DNA of 64,000 nucleotides from an uncultured Dechloromonas sp. (GTDB lineage Bacteria > Pseudomonadota > Gammaproteobacteria > Burkholderiales > Rhodocyclaceae). Positions 27,427-37,358 of this stretch are shown in pieces. Position numbers and translations under genes: made by a program. Every line of letters starts with the position of its first letter. The first letter of the stretch is position 1. Under the pieces are notes generated by a model. It made no database searches, was not told the origin of the DNA, and was given only the letters and a program-made list of their open reading frames with translations. The DNA is taken from assembly GCF_945957265.1 (NCBI RefSeq), contig NZ_CAMFKO010000008.1, positions 1 through 64,000 on the forward strand, read 5' to 3'.

Positions 27427-28443
27427 TCAGGCAGGGTATTCCTGGACTCGCTGCGCAATCGCGCCGAACAGGCTCTCGCCGTCGCGACCGAACATTTCAA
27501 TCCGTACGCTGTCGCCAAACTTCAGGAAGGAGGTCTGCGGCTTGCCCGTCGCTATCGTTTCGTACATCCGGACCTCGGCCAGGCAGCAGTAGCCGACCCC
27601 GCCGTTGGTGATCGACGAGCCGTGCAAATCGCCCTGCTTGTTGGAGACGGTTCCCGAGCCGATGACGGAACCCGCTTCCAGCTCGCGGGTCTTGGCGACA
27701 TGGGCGATCAGCTGCGGGAAATTGAAGGTCATGTCCTGGCCCGCATCGGGATTGCCGAAGAGACTGTCGTTGATGTGTACGGTCAGCGGACGGTGCACTT
27801 TGCCGTCTCGCCAGTCATCGCCCAGCTCGTCCGGCGTAATGGCGACCGGGCTGAACGCCGACGCCGGCTTCGACTGGAAAAACCCGAAACCCTTGGCCAG
27901 TTCGGCTGGGATCAGGTTGCGCAAGGAAACGTCGTTCACCAGCATGATCAGGCGAATGCTGTCCGCGGCCTGGGCCAGCGTGGCGCCCATGCGCACGTCG
28001 CCGGTGATCACCGCGACCTCGGCTTCGAGATCGACGCCCCAGTCCTCCGTGCGCACGGCGATCGGATCGCGCGGCCCGACGAAGGAATCGGAGCCTCCCT
28101 GGTACATCAGGGGATCGCTCCAGAACTCCGGCGGCAATTCGGCCCCGCGGGCGCGGCGCACCAGTTCGACGTGATTGACGTAGGCCGAGCCGTCGGCCCA
28201 CTGGTAGGCGCGCGGCAACGGAGAGTGGCAAAGCGCCGGATCGAACACCTGCGCGTTCTGGACCAGCCCCTGGTTCAACGCGTCGTAGACTGCGCGCAGC
28301 TTGCCCTCGACGATATCCCAGTTGTCCAGGGCTTCCTGCAGGCTGCGGGCGATGGCGGGAACCGCCTGGCAATGGGTCAGGGCGCGATTGACGACGACCA
28401 GTGCGCCGTCACGGTTGGCGCTTTTCAAAGTGGCCAGTTTCAT
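27427..28443 (-). CDS. Fumarylacetoacetate hydrolase family protein
   Basis: 338 residues from the ATG at 28443 (MKLATLKSANRDGALVVVNR). Metal ligands of the FAH fold are visible: the DLEAEVAVITGDVR Glu pair (about 138-151), NDVSLRNLIPAELAKGFGFF, and SNKQGDLHGSSITNGG near the end. It hydrolyses fumarylacetoacetate to fumarate and acetoacetate, or fumarylpyruvate in a gentisate route. The neighbouring acetoacetate-type CoA-transferase favours the fumarylacetoacetate version. 59 bp upstream of maiA. Confidence 0.9.
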   Translation of the reverse strand: MKLATLKSANRDGALVVVNRALTHCQAVPAIARSLQEALDNWDIVEGKLRAVYDALNQGLVQNAQVFDPALCHSPLPRAYQWADGSAYVNHVELVRRARGAELPPEFWSDPLMYQGGSDSFVGPRDPIAVRTEDWGVDLEAEVAVITGDVRMGATLAQAADSIRLIMLVNDVSLRNLIPAELAKGFGFFQSKPASAFSPVAITPDELGDDWRDGKVHRPLTVHINDSLFGNPDAGQDMTFNFPQLIAHVAKTRELEAGSVIGSGTVSNKQGDLHGSSITNGGVGYCCLAEVRMYETIATGKPQTSFLKFGDSVRIEMFGRDGESLFGAIAQRVQEYPA

Positions 28444-28514
28444 GTTCTTGCTCCAAGTTCGATGGATGGGGAGGTAAAGCGCCGCTGCCGGGGGAGTCGG
28501 CGCCCTGCCCTCGT

Positions 28515-29861
28515 TCAGTGGGCGACGGCGGCCTTGACGGGCATGGCCTGCTCGGTGCGGGCACCGAACAGCAGGACCAGGACGATCACTACCGACGGTA
28601 TGGCAACCAGGTGGAACAGGCTGTCCTGCCCCCAGTTCAGGCCGATCAGCTGGCCGCCGACGACCGGACCGATCACCGAGCCGATACGACCGACACCCAG
28701 GCTCCAGCCGACGCCGGTCGTCCGCAGCGCGGTCGGGTAGTAGTTGGCGGCCATGGCATTGATCGCCGGCTGGCCGCCGACCACGGCAAAGCCGGTGACG
28801 AAGACGACAGCAAAGAGCAGGCCGACCGCACCCACGGAATGACCGATCAGGGCGATGAACACGGCGGCGGTCGCGAAACACGGCACCAGGACCCGCCGGA
28901 ACCCGATACGGTCGATCAGCCCGCCCATCGCAACCGTGCCGATGGTCCCGCCCAGTTGCAGCGCGGCGCCGACCAGAACGGCTTTCTCGAGGCTCAGGCC
29001 GGCCAGCTTGGCGATCGTCGGCAGCCAGTTGGACAGGAAATAGAGGGCGATCATGTTGAGGAAGCTGATGCCCCAGATGGCCAGCGTTCCGACGGTCCGG
29101 CCGTCCTGGAAGAGCGCCATGACGGGAACGCCACCGCCGTTCCGCTCGGCGACCGCCAGTTCGGCGTCGTCGGGAATGCGCTGGGCCGGCATGGCTTTCT
29201 TGAGGACAGCCAGCGTAGCAGCCGAGCTTTTTCCGGAAAGCACCTGGAACTGGATCGATTCCGGCAGGCAGACGACCATCAGGGATGCGATGAGCAGGGG
29301 CAATGCGCCGCCCAGATAGAACACCGCTTGCCAGCCGTACAGCGGGATCAGTGCCGCCGAGATGACCCCGCCGAGCATGGCGCCAACCGTGAAACCGCAG
29401 GAAATCAGCATCATGATCGAGATCCGCTTGCGTTTCGGGCTGAATTCGCCGCACAGCGCCATGGCGTTGGGCATGATGGCGCCCAGCCCCAGCCCGGTGA
29501 CGAAGCGAATGAAGATCAGTTCCTGGATCGAGCTGGAAAACGGCGTGACCAGCATGCACAAGCCGAAGAAGAAGGTAGAGGCGATCAGCACGGGACGTCG
29601 CCCGAGCTTGTCGGCCACCACGCTGAATACCAGCGAACCGACGAGCAGGCCGAACAGGCCGGCGCCGAATACCGGCCCGAGGGAGGACTTGTCGATATGC
29701 CAGTCCTGGAGCAGTGCGGGGGCTACATAGCCCATCGCCTGGACGTCGAAGCCGTCGAGCACCATGCACACGCCGCACAGGATGAAAATCCACCACTGGA
29801 ACCTGCCGATGGGGCTTTCATCGATCAGCCTGACGACGTCGATTTTTGTAGTTGAGGTCAT
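28515..29861 (-). CDS. Aromatic acid:H+ symporter, AAHS family MFS
   Basis: 448 residues from the ATG at 29861 (MTSTTKIDVVRLIDESPIGR), preceded by AAGGAGAC. Twelve membrane segments. AAHS hallmarks: VRLIDESPIGRFQWWIFILC, then DGFDVQAMGYVAPAL in the first helix (the DGFD motif needed for aromatic substrate transport), and the loop motif ADKLGRRPVLIAS. Relatives such as PcaK and BenK import 4-hydroxybenzoate or benzoate. It probably imports the aromatic growth substrate of this operon; identity unknown. Confidence 0.92.
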   Translation of the reverse strand: MTSTTKIDVVRLIDESPIGRFQWWIFILCGVCMVLDGFDVQAMGYVAPALLQDWHIDKSSLGPVFGAGLFGLLVGSLVFSVVADKLGRRPVLIASTFFFGLCMLVTPFSSSIQELIFIRFVTGLGLGAIMPNAMALCGEFSPKRKRISIMMLISCGFTVGAMLGGVISAALIPLYGWQAVFYLGGALPLLIASLMVVCLPESIQFQVLSGKSSAATLAVLKKAMPAQRIPDDAELAVAERNGGGVPVMALFQDGRTVGTLAIWGISFLNMIALYFLSNWLPTIAKLAGLSLEKAVLVGAALQLGGTIGTVAMGGLIDRIGFRRVLVPCFATAAVFIALIGHSVGAVGLLFAVVFVTGFAVVGGQPAINAMAANYYPTALRTTGVGWSLGVGRIGSVIGPVVGGQLIGLNWGQDSLFHLVAIPSVVIVLVLLFGARTEQAMPVKAAVAH

Positions 29862-29881
29862 TTTATGTCTCCTTGCCACCC

Positions 29882-29989
29882 GGGGCCGCTTTCGGACAAA
29901 GCGGCCCCGACGATCCGAAATCGCTTCGATGTGGCTCAATTCGGTTGATCTGTCGCATGCCCCGGGGCGCAGCCTGGCGCCCGGGGCAT
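29882..29989 (-). other. Two strong GC-rich hairpins between the VOC and AAHS genes
   Basis: Hairpin 1: 11-bp perfect stem GGGGCCGCTTT / AAAGCGGCCCC at 29882-29908. Hairpin 2: 13-bp stem with one bulge, ATGCCCC-GGGCGC / GCGCCC-GGGGCAT, at 29957-29989. Both lie in the 141-bp intercistronic gap and have no T runs. They could stabilise mRNA ends or reduce read-through from the first gene into the rest of the operon. Confidence 0.55.
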
Positions 29990-30002
29990 GGCTCGGGCCT
30001 GC

Positions 30003-30542
30003 TTACGCCGTATAGCTGCCGTCGTGCATCCAGCGGGCATGCTGCGGGGCGCGCTTGGTCCTGGCCCATTCGTTGAGCATTTCCCACTTCACGTCGTCGA
30101 GCATCTTGGCCATCTTCGGCGTGCCGGTATTCGCTGCCAGCTCGAGGCGATGCCCGCTCGGGTCGAAGAAATAGATGGATTTGAAAATGGTGTGGTCGGT
30201 CGGGCCGACGACCGAAATGCCGTCGGCCTCGAGCTTGGCCTTCACCGCCATCATGACGTCGAGCGACTCGACTTCGAGCGCCAGGTGCTGGGTCCACACC
30301 GGCGTATTCGGATCGCGCCCCATTTCCGGCTTGGTCGGCAATTCGAAAAAGGCCAGGACGCTGCCGTTACCCGCATCGAGAAAGATGTGCATGTAGGGGT
30401 CCGGCTCCTTGGTCGAGGGCACCTGGTCCTCGGCGATGGCCAGGATGAAGTTCATGCCCAGGTATTTCTGGTACCACTCGACCGTTTCCTTGGCATCCTT
30501 GCAGCGGTACGCCACGTGGTGAATTCTCTTGATCGGTTGCAT
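30003..30542 (-). CDS. VOC (glyoxalase/extradiol dioxygenase fold) protein, first gene of the aromatic operon
   Basis: 179 residues from the ATG at 30542. Single vicinal-oxygen-chelate domain pair with metal-ligand candidates in order His8 or His9 (IKRIHHVAYRCKD), a His in the middle (WTQHLALEVESLD), and a Glu near the end (SGHRLELAANTG): the 2-His-1-Glu arrangement of glyoxalases and type I extradiol dioxygenases. It is the promoter-proximal gene of the operon, divergent from a LysR regulator. No other ring-cleavage enzyme is encoded nearby, so it could be the dioxygenase or an accessory isomerase; the sequence does not decide this. Confidence 0.82.
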   Translation of the reverse strand: MQPIKRIHHVAYRCKDAKETVEWYQKYLGMNFILAIAEDQVPSTKEPDPYMHIFLDAGNGSVLAFFELPTKPEMGRDPNTPVWTQHLALEVESLDVMMAVKAKLEADGISVVGPTDHTIFKSIYFFDPSGHRLELAANTGTPKMAKMLDDVKWEMLNEWARTKRAPQHARWMHDGSYTA

Positions 30543-30672
30543 TGTTTGTCTCCAATATCCGTATAAGCACTTCGGCTGGTTGTGGTGTGTCCCGCGCAGG
30601 ATTGAGTGCATTAAACGCTTTTGATTTATACAATTCCAACCGTTTTTAACGATGGATTAATCGGTTTACCCT

Positions 30673-31578
30673 ATGAATATCACCCTGCGCCAACTCCGTG
30701 CCTTCGTCGCCGTCGCCCGCACCGGGAGCTTCACCCTGGCCGCCGAAAGCCTGTACATCACGCAGTCGGCGCTTTCCGGGCTGGTCAAGGAACTCGAGCA
30801 GGCCCTGGGTATCCGCGTCTTCGACCGCAGCACCCGGCGCATCCATCTGTCGGACATGGGGCGGGAACTATTACCCCTGGTCGAAAAAATCCTCAACGAC
30901 CTCGATCGGGTACTGAGCGACGTAGCCGAGCGGAAGTCCCTGAAATCGGGGCTGGTCAGAGTGGCCGCCCCGCAGCTGATGGCGTCCACCTTGCTGCCCG
31001 AGATCATCGCCGCCTACAACATCGAGCACCCCGACATCCATGTGAAACTGGTCGATTCCGTGGTCGAAAGCATCGTGTCGCGCGTGTTTTCCAGCGAAGT
31101 CGACTTCGGCATCGGTCCGGAACGCGACCCGAACTCCGACATCACCGCCGAAAGCCTGTTCGAAGGGCGTTTCGTCGCGGTTTTCCCCCGGAATCACCCG
31201 CTCTCCGACATGCCCGAAGTCAACTGGGCCGATCTGGTCGCCTACCCCTTCATCTCGCTGCAGGGGCAATTCACCGAGCGCCTGATGCTCGATTTGCGGG
31301 AAGCGGCGGGCGACATCAAGTTCGCGCCGACCAACGAGGTCGCCTTCATGTCCACGGCGCTGGCGATGGTCAATGCCGGGCTCGGCGTGACCGCCTGCAT
31401 CACCTACGCCTCGTCGCTGATCACGCTGTACCAGCTTGAAATGCGCCCCCTCGTCATGCCCGTCGTGCATCGCCGATTCTTCACCTTCACCCAGAACAAC
31501 CGTTCGCTGACCCCGGCCGCCGAAAGCTTCAAGGCCTTCGTCCGCGCCTACCTCAGCGAGCATTCGGGCCGCTACTAG
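30673..31578 (+). CDS. LysR-family regulator of the aromatic operon
   Basis: 301 residues. HTH at 1-60 (MNITLRQLRAFVAVARTGSF, SALSGLVKELEQALGIRVFD), effector domain 90-295. It is divergent from the VOC gene with a 130-bp AT-rich gap (TTTATACAATTCCAACCG region) that must hold both promoters, the classic LysR arrangement. It likely activates the operon on binding an aromatic substrate or pathway intermediate. The effector is not inferable. Confidence 0.92.
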   Translation: MNITLRQLRAFVAVARTGSFTLAAESLYITQSALSGLVKELEQALGIRVFDRSTRRIHLSDMGRELLPLVEKILNDLDRVLSDVAERKSLKSGLVRVAAPQLMASTLLPEIIAAYNIEHPDIHVKLVDSVVESIVSRVFSSEVDFGIGPERDPNSDITAESLFEGRFVAVFPRNHPLSDMPEVNWADLVAYPFISLQGQFTERLMLDLREAAGDIKFAPTNEVAFMSTALAMVNAGLGVTACITYASSLITLYQLEMRPLVMPVVHRRFFTFTQNNRSLTPAAESFKAFVRAYLSEHSGRY

Positions 31579-31687
31579 GCCGCCCGAGGGAACCAAACCA
31601 GGCCTCCGGCATCGAAAAGCCGACCGTGAGCGGGTTTGGCAACCCGACATCGGCTTCAGCCCGCCACCAATCTCCCCTTTCGCTGCG

Positions 31688-33172
31688 ATGAACGCCCCTG
31701 CCCCCCGTCTTTTTGCCTTCGACAACACCTATGTCCGCGACCTGGAAAACTTCTACGTTCGCTGGAAACCGACGCCGGCCAGCAAGCCGAGCCTGATCCG
31801 CCTGAATGCCGGGCTGGCCCGCGAACTGGGCGCCGACCCGGCGCTGCTGGCGGCGCCGGAAGGTGTCGAGGCCCTGGCCGGCAACCGCATTCCGGAAGGC
31901 GCCGAGCCGATTGCCCAAGCTTATGCCGGGCATCAGTTCGGCGGCTTTTCGCCGCAGCTCGGCGATGGGCGCGCCTTGCTGCTGGGCGAGGTGATCGACA
32001 GCCACGGCCGGCGGCGCGACATCGCTTTCAAGGGTTCCGGGCGGACGCCCTTTTCCCGCAACGGCGACGGCAAGTGCGCGCTCGGGCCGGCCTTGCGCGA
32101 ATATCTCGTCAGCGAGGCGATGCACGCGCTGGGCATTCCGACGACGCGCTCGCTGGCCGTGGTCGCCACCGGCGACATGGTGCGCCGCGAGCGCGCCCTG
32201 CCCGGCGCGGTGCTGACGCGGGTGGCGGCCAGCCATGTGCGGGTCGGCACGTTCGAATACTTTGCCGCCCACCAGGGGCCGGAACAGGTCAGGCGCCTGG
32301 CCGATTACGTCATTGCCCGCCACTACCCCGAGCTGGCCGCCAGCGCGCAGCCCTATCTCGACCTGCTGGCCGGCATCGCCGAGCGGCAGGCGGAGCTGAT
32401 TGCCCGCTGGCTGGGCGTCGGCTTCATCCACGGCGTGATGAATACCGACAACATGACCATCTCCGGCGAAACCATCGACTACGGCCCGTGCGCCTTCATG
32501 GAGGCCTACGACCCGGCGACGGTGTTCAGCTCCATCGACCACAACGGCCGCTACGCCTACGGCAACCAGGCGGATATCGCGCAGTGGAACCTGGCGCGCC
32601 TCGCCGAGTCGCTGCTCGCCCTGATCGACGCCGACACCGACCGGGCCGTGGCGCGCGCCACCGAGCTGCTGACGGCGTTCCCGGAGCGGGTGGCGGTGCA
32701 TTGGCTGGCCGTCATGCGCGGCAAGCTCGGCCTCGACGACTCGGGCCAGGCCGGCGAAGACAGCCAACTGGCCGAGGATTTCCTCGCCCTGCTGCAAGCG
32801 GGCAAGCTCGATTTCACCAACGCCTTCCGCGCCCTCTACGACGTGGCCGCCGGCAATCCCGCCCCGCTGCAGGCGCTGTTCGGCGACGCAGCCGGATTCG
32901 CCGCCTGGCGCGCCCGCTGGCAGGCCCGCCAGCCGCATCGCCCGGACGCCTTGCTGACCGCCATGCAACGCGCCAATCCCTGGGTCATCGCCCGCAATCA
33001 TCGCGTCGAGGAAGCGCTGGCGGCGGCGGTCGACCGGATGGACCTGGCGCCCTTCGAGCGCCTGCTGGCCGTGCTGCAAAACCCCTACGCCGCGCGCCCC
33101 GGCGACATCGCCTACACCGAACCGGCACCGGCCGAGGTAACGGCCTGCTACCAGACTTTCTGCGGCACCTGA
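31688..33172 (+). CDS. selO: Protein adenylyltransferase SelO (YdiU family pseudokinase)
   Basis: 494 residues, full length. It transfers AMP from ATP to Ser/Thr/Tyr of target proteins, with redox proteins such as glutaredoxin known targets elsewhere. Visible blocks: YAGHQFGGFSPQLGDGRALL, FKGSGRTPFSRNGDGKCALG (nucleotide loop), FIHGVMNTDNMTISGETIDY (metal/catalytic loop with Asn and Asp), and NPWVIARNHRVEEAL. The eukaryotic-type C-terminal selenocysteine motif is absent, as in most bacteria. The stop is 11 bp before the redoxin-MsrB gene, so the two are probably co-expressed in oxidative stress. Confidence 0.95.
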   Translation: MNAPAPRLFAFDNTYVRDLENFYVRWKPTPASKPSLIRLNAGLARELGADPALLAAPEGVEALAGNRIPEGAEPIAQAYAGHQFGGFSPQLGDGRALLLGEVIDSHGRRRDIAFKGSGRTPFSRNGDGKCALGPALREYLVSEAMHALGIPTTRSLAVVATGDMVRRERALPGAVLTRVAASHVRVGTFEYFAAHQGPEQVRRLADYVIARHYPELAASAQPYLDLLAGIAERQAELIARWLGVGFIHGVMNTDNMTISGETIDYGPCAFMEAYDPATVFSSIDHNGRYAYGNQADIAQWNLARLAESLLALIDADTDRAVARATELLTAFPERVAVHWLAVMRGKLGLDDSGQAGEDSQLAEDFLALLQAGKLDFTNAFRALYDVAAGNPAPLQALFGDAAGFAAWRARWQARQPHRPDALLTAMQRANPWVIARNHRVEEALAAAVDRMDLAPFERLLAVLQNPYAARPGDIAYTEPAPAEVTACYQTFCGT

Positions 33173-33183
33173 CGGAGACCGAC

Positions 33184-34140
33184 ATGGCCACCAACGACTA
33201 CGGCATCGCCCACCAACTCGCCCCGGAACTGGGCGTCGACGCATGGCGCGACGCCGCCGGACAGCCCCTGGCCGCCTACGGTCTGGCGCACATGCCCGGG
33301 CGCTACAAGCTGATTTTCTGCTTTCAGGACAACTGCCCGGGCTGCCACCGCAGCGGCTTTCCCACCCTGATCAAGCTTGTCGAGGCTTTCCGCCGCTCGC
33401 CGACGGTGAGCTTTGCCGCCGTCCAGACCGCCTTCGAGGAATTCGAGCACAACACGCCCGAGCGCGGCTTCGCCAACCAGCAGCGCTACGCCCTGCCCAT
33501 CCCCTTCGGCCACGACGCCGGCCCGGACGGTGCAGGTTCCGTGCTGATGCGGCGCTACCGCAGCGGCGGCACGCCCTGGTTCATCCTGATCGACCCCGAG
33601 GGCGTGGTGCTCTTCAACCACTACCACGTCGACGCCGACCGTCTGATCGATTACCTGCGCGAGGCCGAGAGCAGGCATGCCGCCCCGGCGCCGGCCGGCA
33701 TCCTGACCTGGGCCGGGGTGCTGCGCCTGGCGCGCGACGGCAATCCCCAGCCGCCGCGCCGCGTCGAACTGAAGGATGCCGAGTGGCGCGCCCGCCTGAC
33801 GCCGGAGCAGTTCCGCGTCACCCGGCAGAAAGGCACCGAACCCGCCCACAGTTCGGCCATGTGCGCCCTCTTCGAACCCGGCCGCTATGCCTGCGCCTGC
33901 TGCGCCACCGAATTGTTCGATGCCGGCAGCAAGTTCGACAGCCATAGCGGCTGGCCAAGCTTCACCCAGGCCGTGGCGCCCGATGTCGTGGCCTACCACG
34001 ACGATTCCAGCCACGGCATGACGCGCATCGAAACCACCTGCAACGTCTGCGACGCCCATCTCGGCCATGTATTCCCCGATGGCCCGGCGCCGAGCGGCCT
34101 GCGCTACTGCATCAACGCCCTGTCGCTGACCAAGTGCTGA
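33184..34140 (+). CDS. msrB: Redoxin-like / methionine-R-sulfoxide reductase B fusion
   Basis: 318 residues. Residues 1-165 form a thioredoxin/AhpC-like domain with a Cys51-Pro-Gly-Cys54 motif ([14 protein letters not shown]) and [13 protein letters not shown] (cis-Pro loop). Residues 185-318 are a complete MsrB domain with zinc cysteines ([11 protein letters not shown] and [12 protein letters not shown]), the [10 protein letters not shown] substrate loop and the catalytic Cys309 in RYCINALSL. MsrB reduces methionine-R-sulfoxide. The attached CxxC domain may act as its own electron donor or as a peroxidase. No signal peptide, so cytoplasmic. Downstream partner of selO. Confidence 0.9.
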   Translation: MATNDYGIAHQLAPELGVDAWRDAAGQPLAAYGLAHMPGRYKLIFCFQDNCPGCHRSGFPTLIKLVEAFRRSPTVSFAAVQTAFEEFEHNTPERGFANQQRYALPIPFGHDAGPDGAGSVLMRRYRSGGTPWFILIDPEGVVLFNHYHVDADRLIDYLREAESRHAAPAPAGILTWAGVLRLARDGNPQPPRRVELKDAEWRARLTPEQFRVTRQKGTEPAHSSAMCALFEPGRYACACCATELFDAGSKFDSHSGWPSFTQAVAPDVVAYHDDSSHGMTRIETTCNVCDAHLGHVFPDGPAPSGLRYCINALSLTKC

Positions 34141-34201
34141 TCGCCGGGTAGCCCGGGCCGGCGGCGCTATACTGCTGGCATCGCCCCTGCAGGAGCCTGC
34201 C

Positions 34202-35710
34202 ATGCCCAGCGCTACGGAACGTTTCATCCTGGCCCTCGACCAGGGAACGACGAGCAGTCGCGCCATCCTTTTCGACCGCGCCGGCAGCATCCGCGGCGTC
34301 GCCCAGCAGGAGATCGCCCAGCACTACCCGCAGCCCGGCTGGGTCGAGCACGACGCCGGCGAAATCTGGGAATCGCAGCTCGCCGTGGCCCGTGCCGTCC
34401 TCCGCGACAGCGGCATCCCGGCCGGGCAGCTGGCCGCCGTCGGCATCGCCAACCAGCGCGAAACGACCGTCCTCTGGGATCGCGCCACCGGCCAGCCGCT
34501 GCACCGCGCCATCGTCTGGCAGGACCGGCGCACCGCCGGCATCTGCGACGAGCTGCGCGCGGCCGGCCATGCGCCCCTGTTCGCCGAACGGACCGGCCTG
34601 GTGCTCGACGCCTACTTTTCGGGCACCAAGCTGAAATGGCTGCTCGACCACATCCCCGGCGCCCGCGGCCGCGCCGAACGCGGCGAACTGGCCTTCGGCA
34701 CCATCGACAGCTGGCTGGCCTGGCATTTGTCAGGCTGCCGGGAGCACGTCACCGACCCGTCGAACGCCGCGCGCACCCTGTTGTTCGACATCCACCGCCG
34801 GTGCTGGGACGACGAACTGCTCGCCCTGCTCGACATCCCGCCGCAACTGCTGCCGCGCATCGTCGACAGCAGCGGCGGCTTGGCCACGGTGGACGCCCGA
34901 TGGCTGGGCTGTGCCGTGCCGCTGGCCGGCATCGCCGGCGACCAGCAGGCCGCCACCTTCGGCCAGGCCTGCCTCGAACACGGCATGGCGAAGAATACCT
35001 ACGGCACCGGCTGCTTCCTGCTCATGAATACCGGCGAGCGCCCGATGACCTCGCGCCACCGCCTGTTGAGCACGGTCGGCTGGCAACGCCGGGGAAAAAC
35101 CACCTACCTGCTCGAAGGCAGCGTGTTCATGGGCGGCGCCACGGTGCAATGGCTGCGCGACGGGCTGGGGCTGATTTCCAGCTCGGCCGAAGTCGAAACC
35201 CTGGCCGCCAGCGTGCCCGACAACGGCGGCGTCTACCTGGTGCCCGCCCATGCCGGCCTCGGCGCGCCGCACTGGGACCCGCAGGCCCGCGGCGCCCTGT
35301 TCGGCCTGACGCGCGGCTCGACCAAGGCTCACATCGCCCGCGCCGCGCTGGAGGCCATCGCCTTCCAGAGCGCCGACCTGCTGGCCGCCATGGAAAAGGA
35401 TGCCGGCCAGCCCCTGAGCGAATTGCGCGTCGATGGCGGCGCGGCACGCAACGACCTGCTGATGCAGTTCCAGGCCGATCTCCTCGGCGTGCCGGTGGTG
35501 CGCCCGCGCGTCACCGAAACCACCGCGCTCGGCGCCGCCTGCCTGGCCGGCCTGGCGGTCGGCTTCTGGCAGGACGAAGCCGAACTGGTGGCGCTGTGGC
35601 AGGCCGAGCGCCGCTTCGAACCGGGCATGCCCGAAACCCGCCGCGCCGCGCTGTTCGGCGAATGGCAGCGCGCCGTCGAGCGCTCGCTGCAGTGGGCGAC
35701 CCCGGCATGA
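34202..35710 (+). CDS. glpK: Glycerol kinase
   Basis: 502 residues. It phosphorylates glycerol to sn-glycerol 3-phosphate with ATP. FGGY-family motifs: [19 protein letters not shown] at the start, [34 protein letters not shown] and the C-terminal [24 protein letters not shown] seven bases before the ATG and a TATACT -10 like box at 34168 support the start and a promoter. Overlaps glpD by ATGA (coupled translation). Confidence 0.97.
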   Translation: MPSATERFILALDQGTTSSRAILFDRAGSIRGVAQQEIAQHYPQPGWVEHDAGEIWESQLAVARAVLRDSGIPAGQLAAVGIANQRETTVLWDRATGQPLHRAIVWQDRRTAGICDELRAAGHAPLFAERTGLVLDAYFSGTKLKWLLDHIPGARGRAERGELAFGTIDSWLAWHLSGCREHVTDPSNAARTLLFDIHRRCWDDELLALLDIPPQLLPRIVDSSGGLATVDARWLGCAVPLAGIAGDQQAATFGQACLEHGMAKNTYGTGCFLLMNTGERPMTSRHRLLSTVGWQRRGKTTYLLEGSVFMGGATVQWLRDGLGLISSSAEVETLAASVPDNGGVYLVPAHAGLGAPHWDPQARGALFGLTRGSTKAHIARAALEAIAFQSADLLAAMEKDAGQPLSELRVDGGAARNDLLMQFQADLLGVPVVRPRVTETTALGAACLAGLAVGFWQDEAELVALWQAERRFEPGMPETRRAALFGEWQRAVERSLQWATPA

Positions 35711-37275
35711 CGACCGCGCCGCCCGCCCGCCACGACAGCCTCTCCGCGCTGCTCGACGTGGATGCCTGGGACGTGCTGGTCATCGGCGGCGGTGCCAGCG
35801 GCCTGGGCGCCGCCGTCGATGCCGCCGCCCGCGGTTACCGGACGCTGCTGCTCGAAGCCCGCGACTTCGCCTCGGGTACCTCGTCGTGCAGCACCAAGCT
35901 GATCCACGGCGGCGTGCGCTACCTGCGCCAGGGCGACATCGGCCTGGTCCGCCACGCGCTGCACGAGCGGACCCACCTGCTCGCCAACGCAGCGCACCTC
36001 GTCCATCCGCTCGCCTTCGTCATTCCCGCCAGGAGCCAGTTCGACCGCCTGTTCTATGGCGCCGGCCTCAAGCTCTACGACCTGCTGGCCGGCGCCCACG
36101 GCCTGGCGGCGTCGGGCAGCCTCGACCGGGCCGAGCTGCGCGCCGCCCTGCCCGGCCTCAAGCCGGATGGCCTGTGCGGCGGCATCCGCTACTGGGACGG
36201 CCAGTTCGACGACGCCCGCCTGGCTGTCACCCTGATGCGTACCGCCATCGACCACGGCGCCACCTGCCTGAACTACCTGCCGGTCGTCGGCCTGCTCAAG
36301 GCGGGTGGCCGCATCGCCGGCGCCCTGGCTCGCGACGCCGAGACCGGCGAGGAGTTCGAGATCAGGGCCAGGGCGGTGATCAACGCCACGGGCGTCCATG
36401 GCGACCGGATACGCCGCCTCGACCGGCCGGAGAGCGCACCGCTGCTGACGCCCAGCCAGGGCATCCATCTTGTCGTCGATGCCGATTTCCTGCCCGGCAA
36501 GCAGGCCCTGCTGATCCCCGAAACCGAGGACGGCCGGGTGATGTTCGCCATTCCCTGGCAAGGCAAGGTGCTGCTCGGCACTACCGACACGCCGCGTCCG
36601 GAACTCCGGCAACTCGACGACCCGCAGCCGCTGGCGGAAGAAATCGACTTCCTGCTGCGCACCGCCGCCGGCGCCCTGGCCCGGCCGCCGACCCGCGCCG
36701 ACATCCGCAGCGCCTTCGCCGGCCTGCGCCCGCTGATCCACCCGGAACACGACAGCGACCGCCAGACCACCGCCGCCCTGTCGCGCGAACACGCCATCCT
36801 GGTCAGCGACAGCGGCCTGATCACCGTCGCCGGCGGCAAATGGACCACCTACCGCCTGATGGGCGAGCAGGTCATCGACCGCGCCGCCGCGCTGGCCGGC
36901 CTGCCCGCCGTCCCCTGCCCGACCCGCGGGCTGAAGCTGCACGGCAGCCCGCCACAGCCGTGCGACGACGTGCTCGGTACCGACACCGCACTGCTCGCAG
37001 GGCTGCCCGGCCACGACCGCCGCTTGCATCCCGCGCTGCCGTACAGCGAGGCGATGGTCCGCTTCGCCATCCGCTACGAGCAGGCGCGGACGGTGGAGGA
37101 CATCCTGGCCCGCCGCACCCGCGCCTTCTTCCTCGACGCAGCGGCGGGCGAGGCCTGCATCCAACAGGTGGCCGGCCTGTTGGCCGATGAGCTGAATCCA
37201 TCCGACGAGCGATTGCAGGGCGTCACGGAACAGGCTTTCCAGAGCGCCAGGCGCTTTCAACCGGCAACGGGTTAG
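35707..37275 (+). CDS. glpD: Glycerol-3-phosphate dehydrogenase (aerobic, FAD)
   Basis: 522 residues from the ATG at 35707, overlapping the glpK stop. It oxidises glycerol 3-phosphate to dihydroxyacetone phosphate and reduces ubiquinone at the inner membrane. FAD dinucleotide fold [20 protein letters not shown] (about 22-41), [18 protein letters not shown] (about 58-75) and the substrate-binding AGLRPLIHP region. The C-terminal helical domain is present. With glpK it forms a complete glycerol-utilisation pair; no glpF or glpR is in the window. Confidence 0.96.
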   Translation: MTTAPPARHDSLSALLDVDAWDVLVIGGGASGLGAAVDAAARGYRTLLLEARDFASGTSSCSTKLIHGGVRYLRQGDIGLVRHALHERTHLLANAAHLVHPLAFVIPARSQFDRLFYGAGLKLYDLLAGAHGLAASGSLDRAELRAALPGLKPDGLCGGIRYWDGQFDDARLAVTLMRTAIDHGATCLNYLPVVGLLKAGGRIAGALARDAETGEEFEIRARAVINATGVHGDRIRRLDRPESAPLLTPSQGIHLVVDADFLPGKQALLIPETEDGRVMFAIPWQGKVLLGTTDTPRPELRQLDDPQPLAEEIDFLLRTAAGALARPPTRADIRSAFAGLRPLIHPEHDSDRQTTAALSREHAILVSDSGLITVAGGKWTTYRLMGEQVIDRAAALAGLPAVPCPTRGLKLHGSPPQPCDDVLGTDTALLAGLPGHDRRLHPALPYSEAMVRFAIRYEQARTVEDILARRTRAFFLDAAAGEACIQQVAGLLADELNPSDERLQGVTEQAFQSARRFQPATG

Positions 37276-37358
37276 CGGACGGGTTTTCGCGAAAGATTTA
37301 CCAGGCGTTACGACTTCACCCGGGATTTTGTGCCATCGACCGGCCCTGGCCGCATAAA

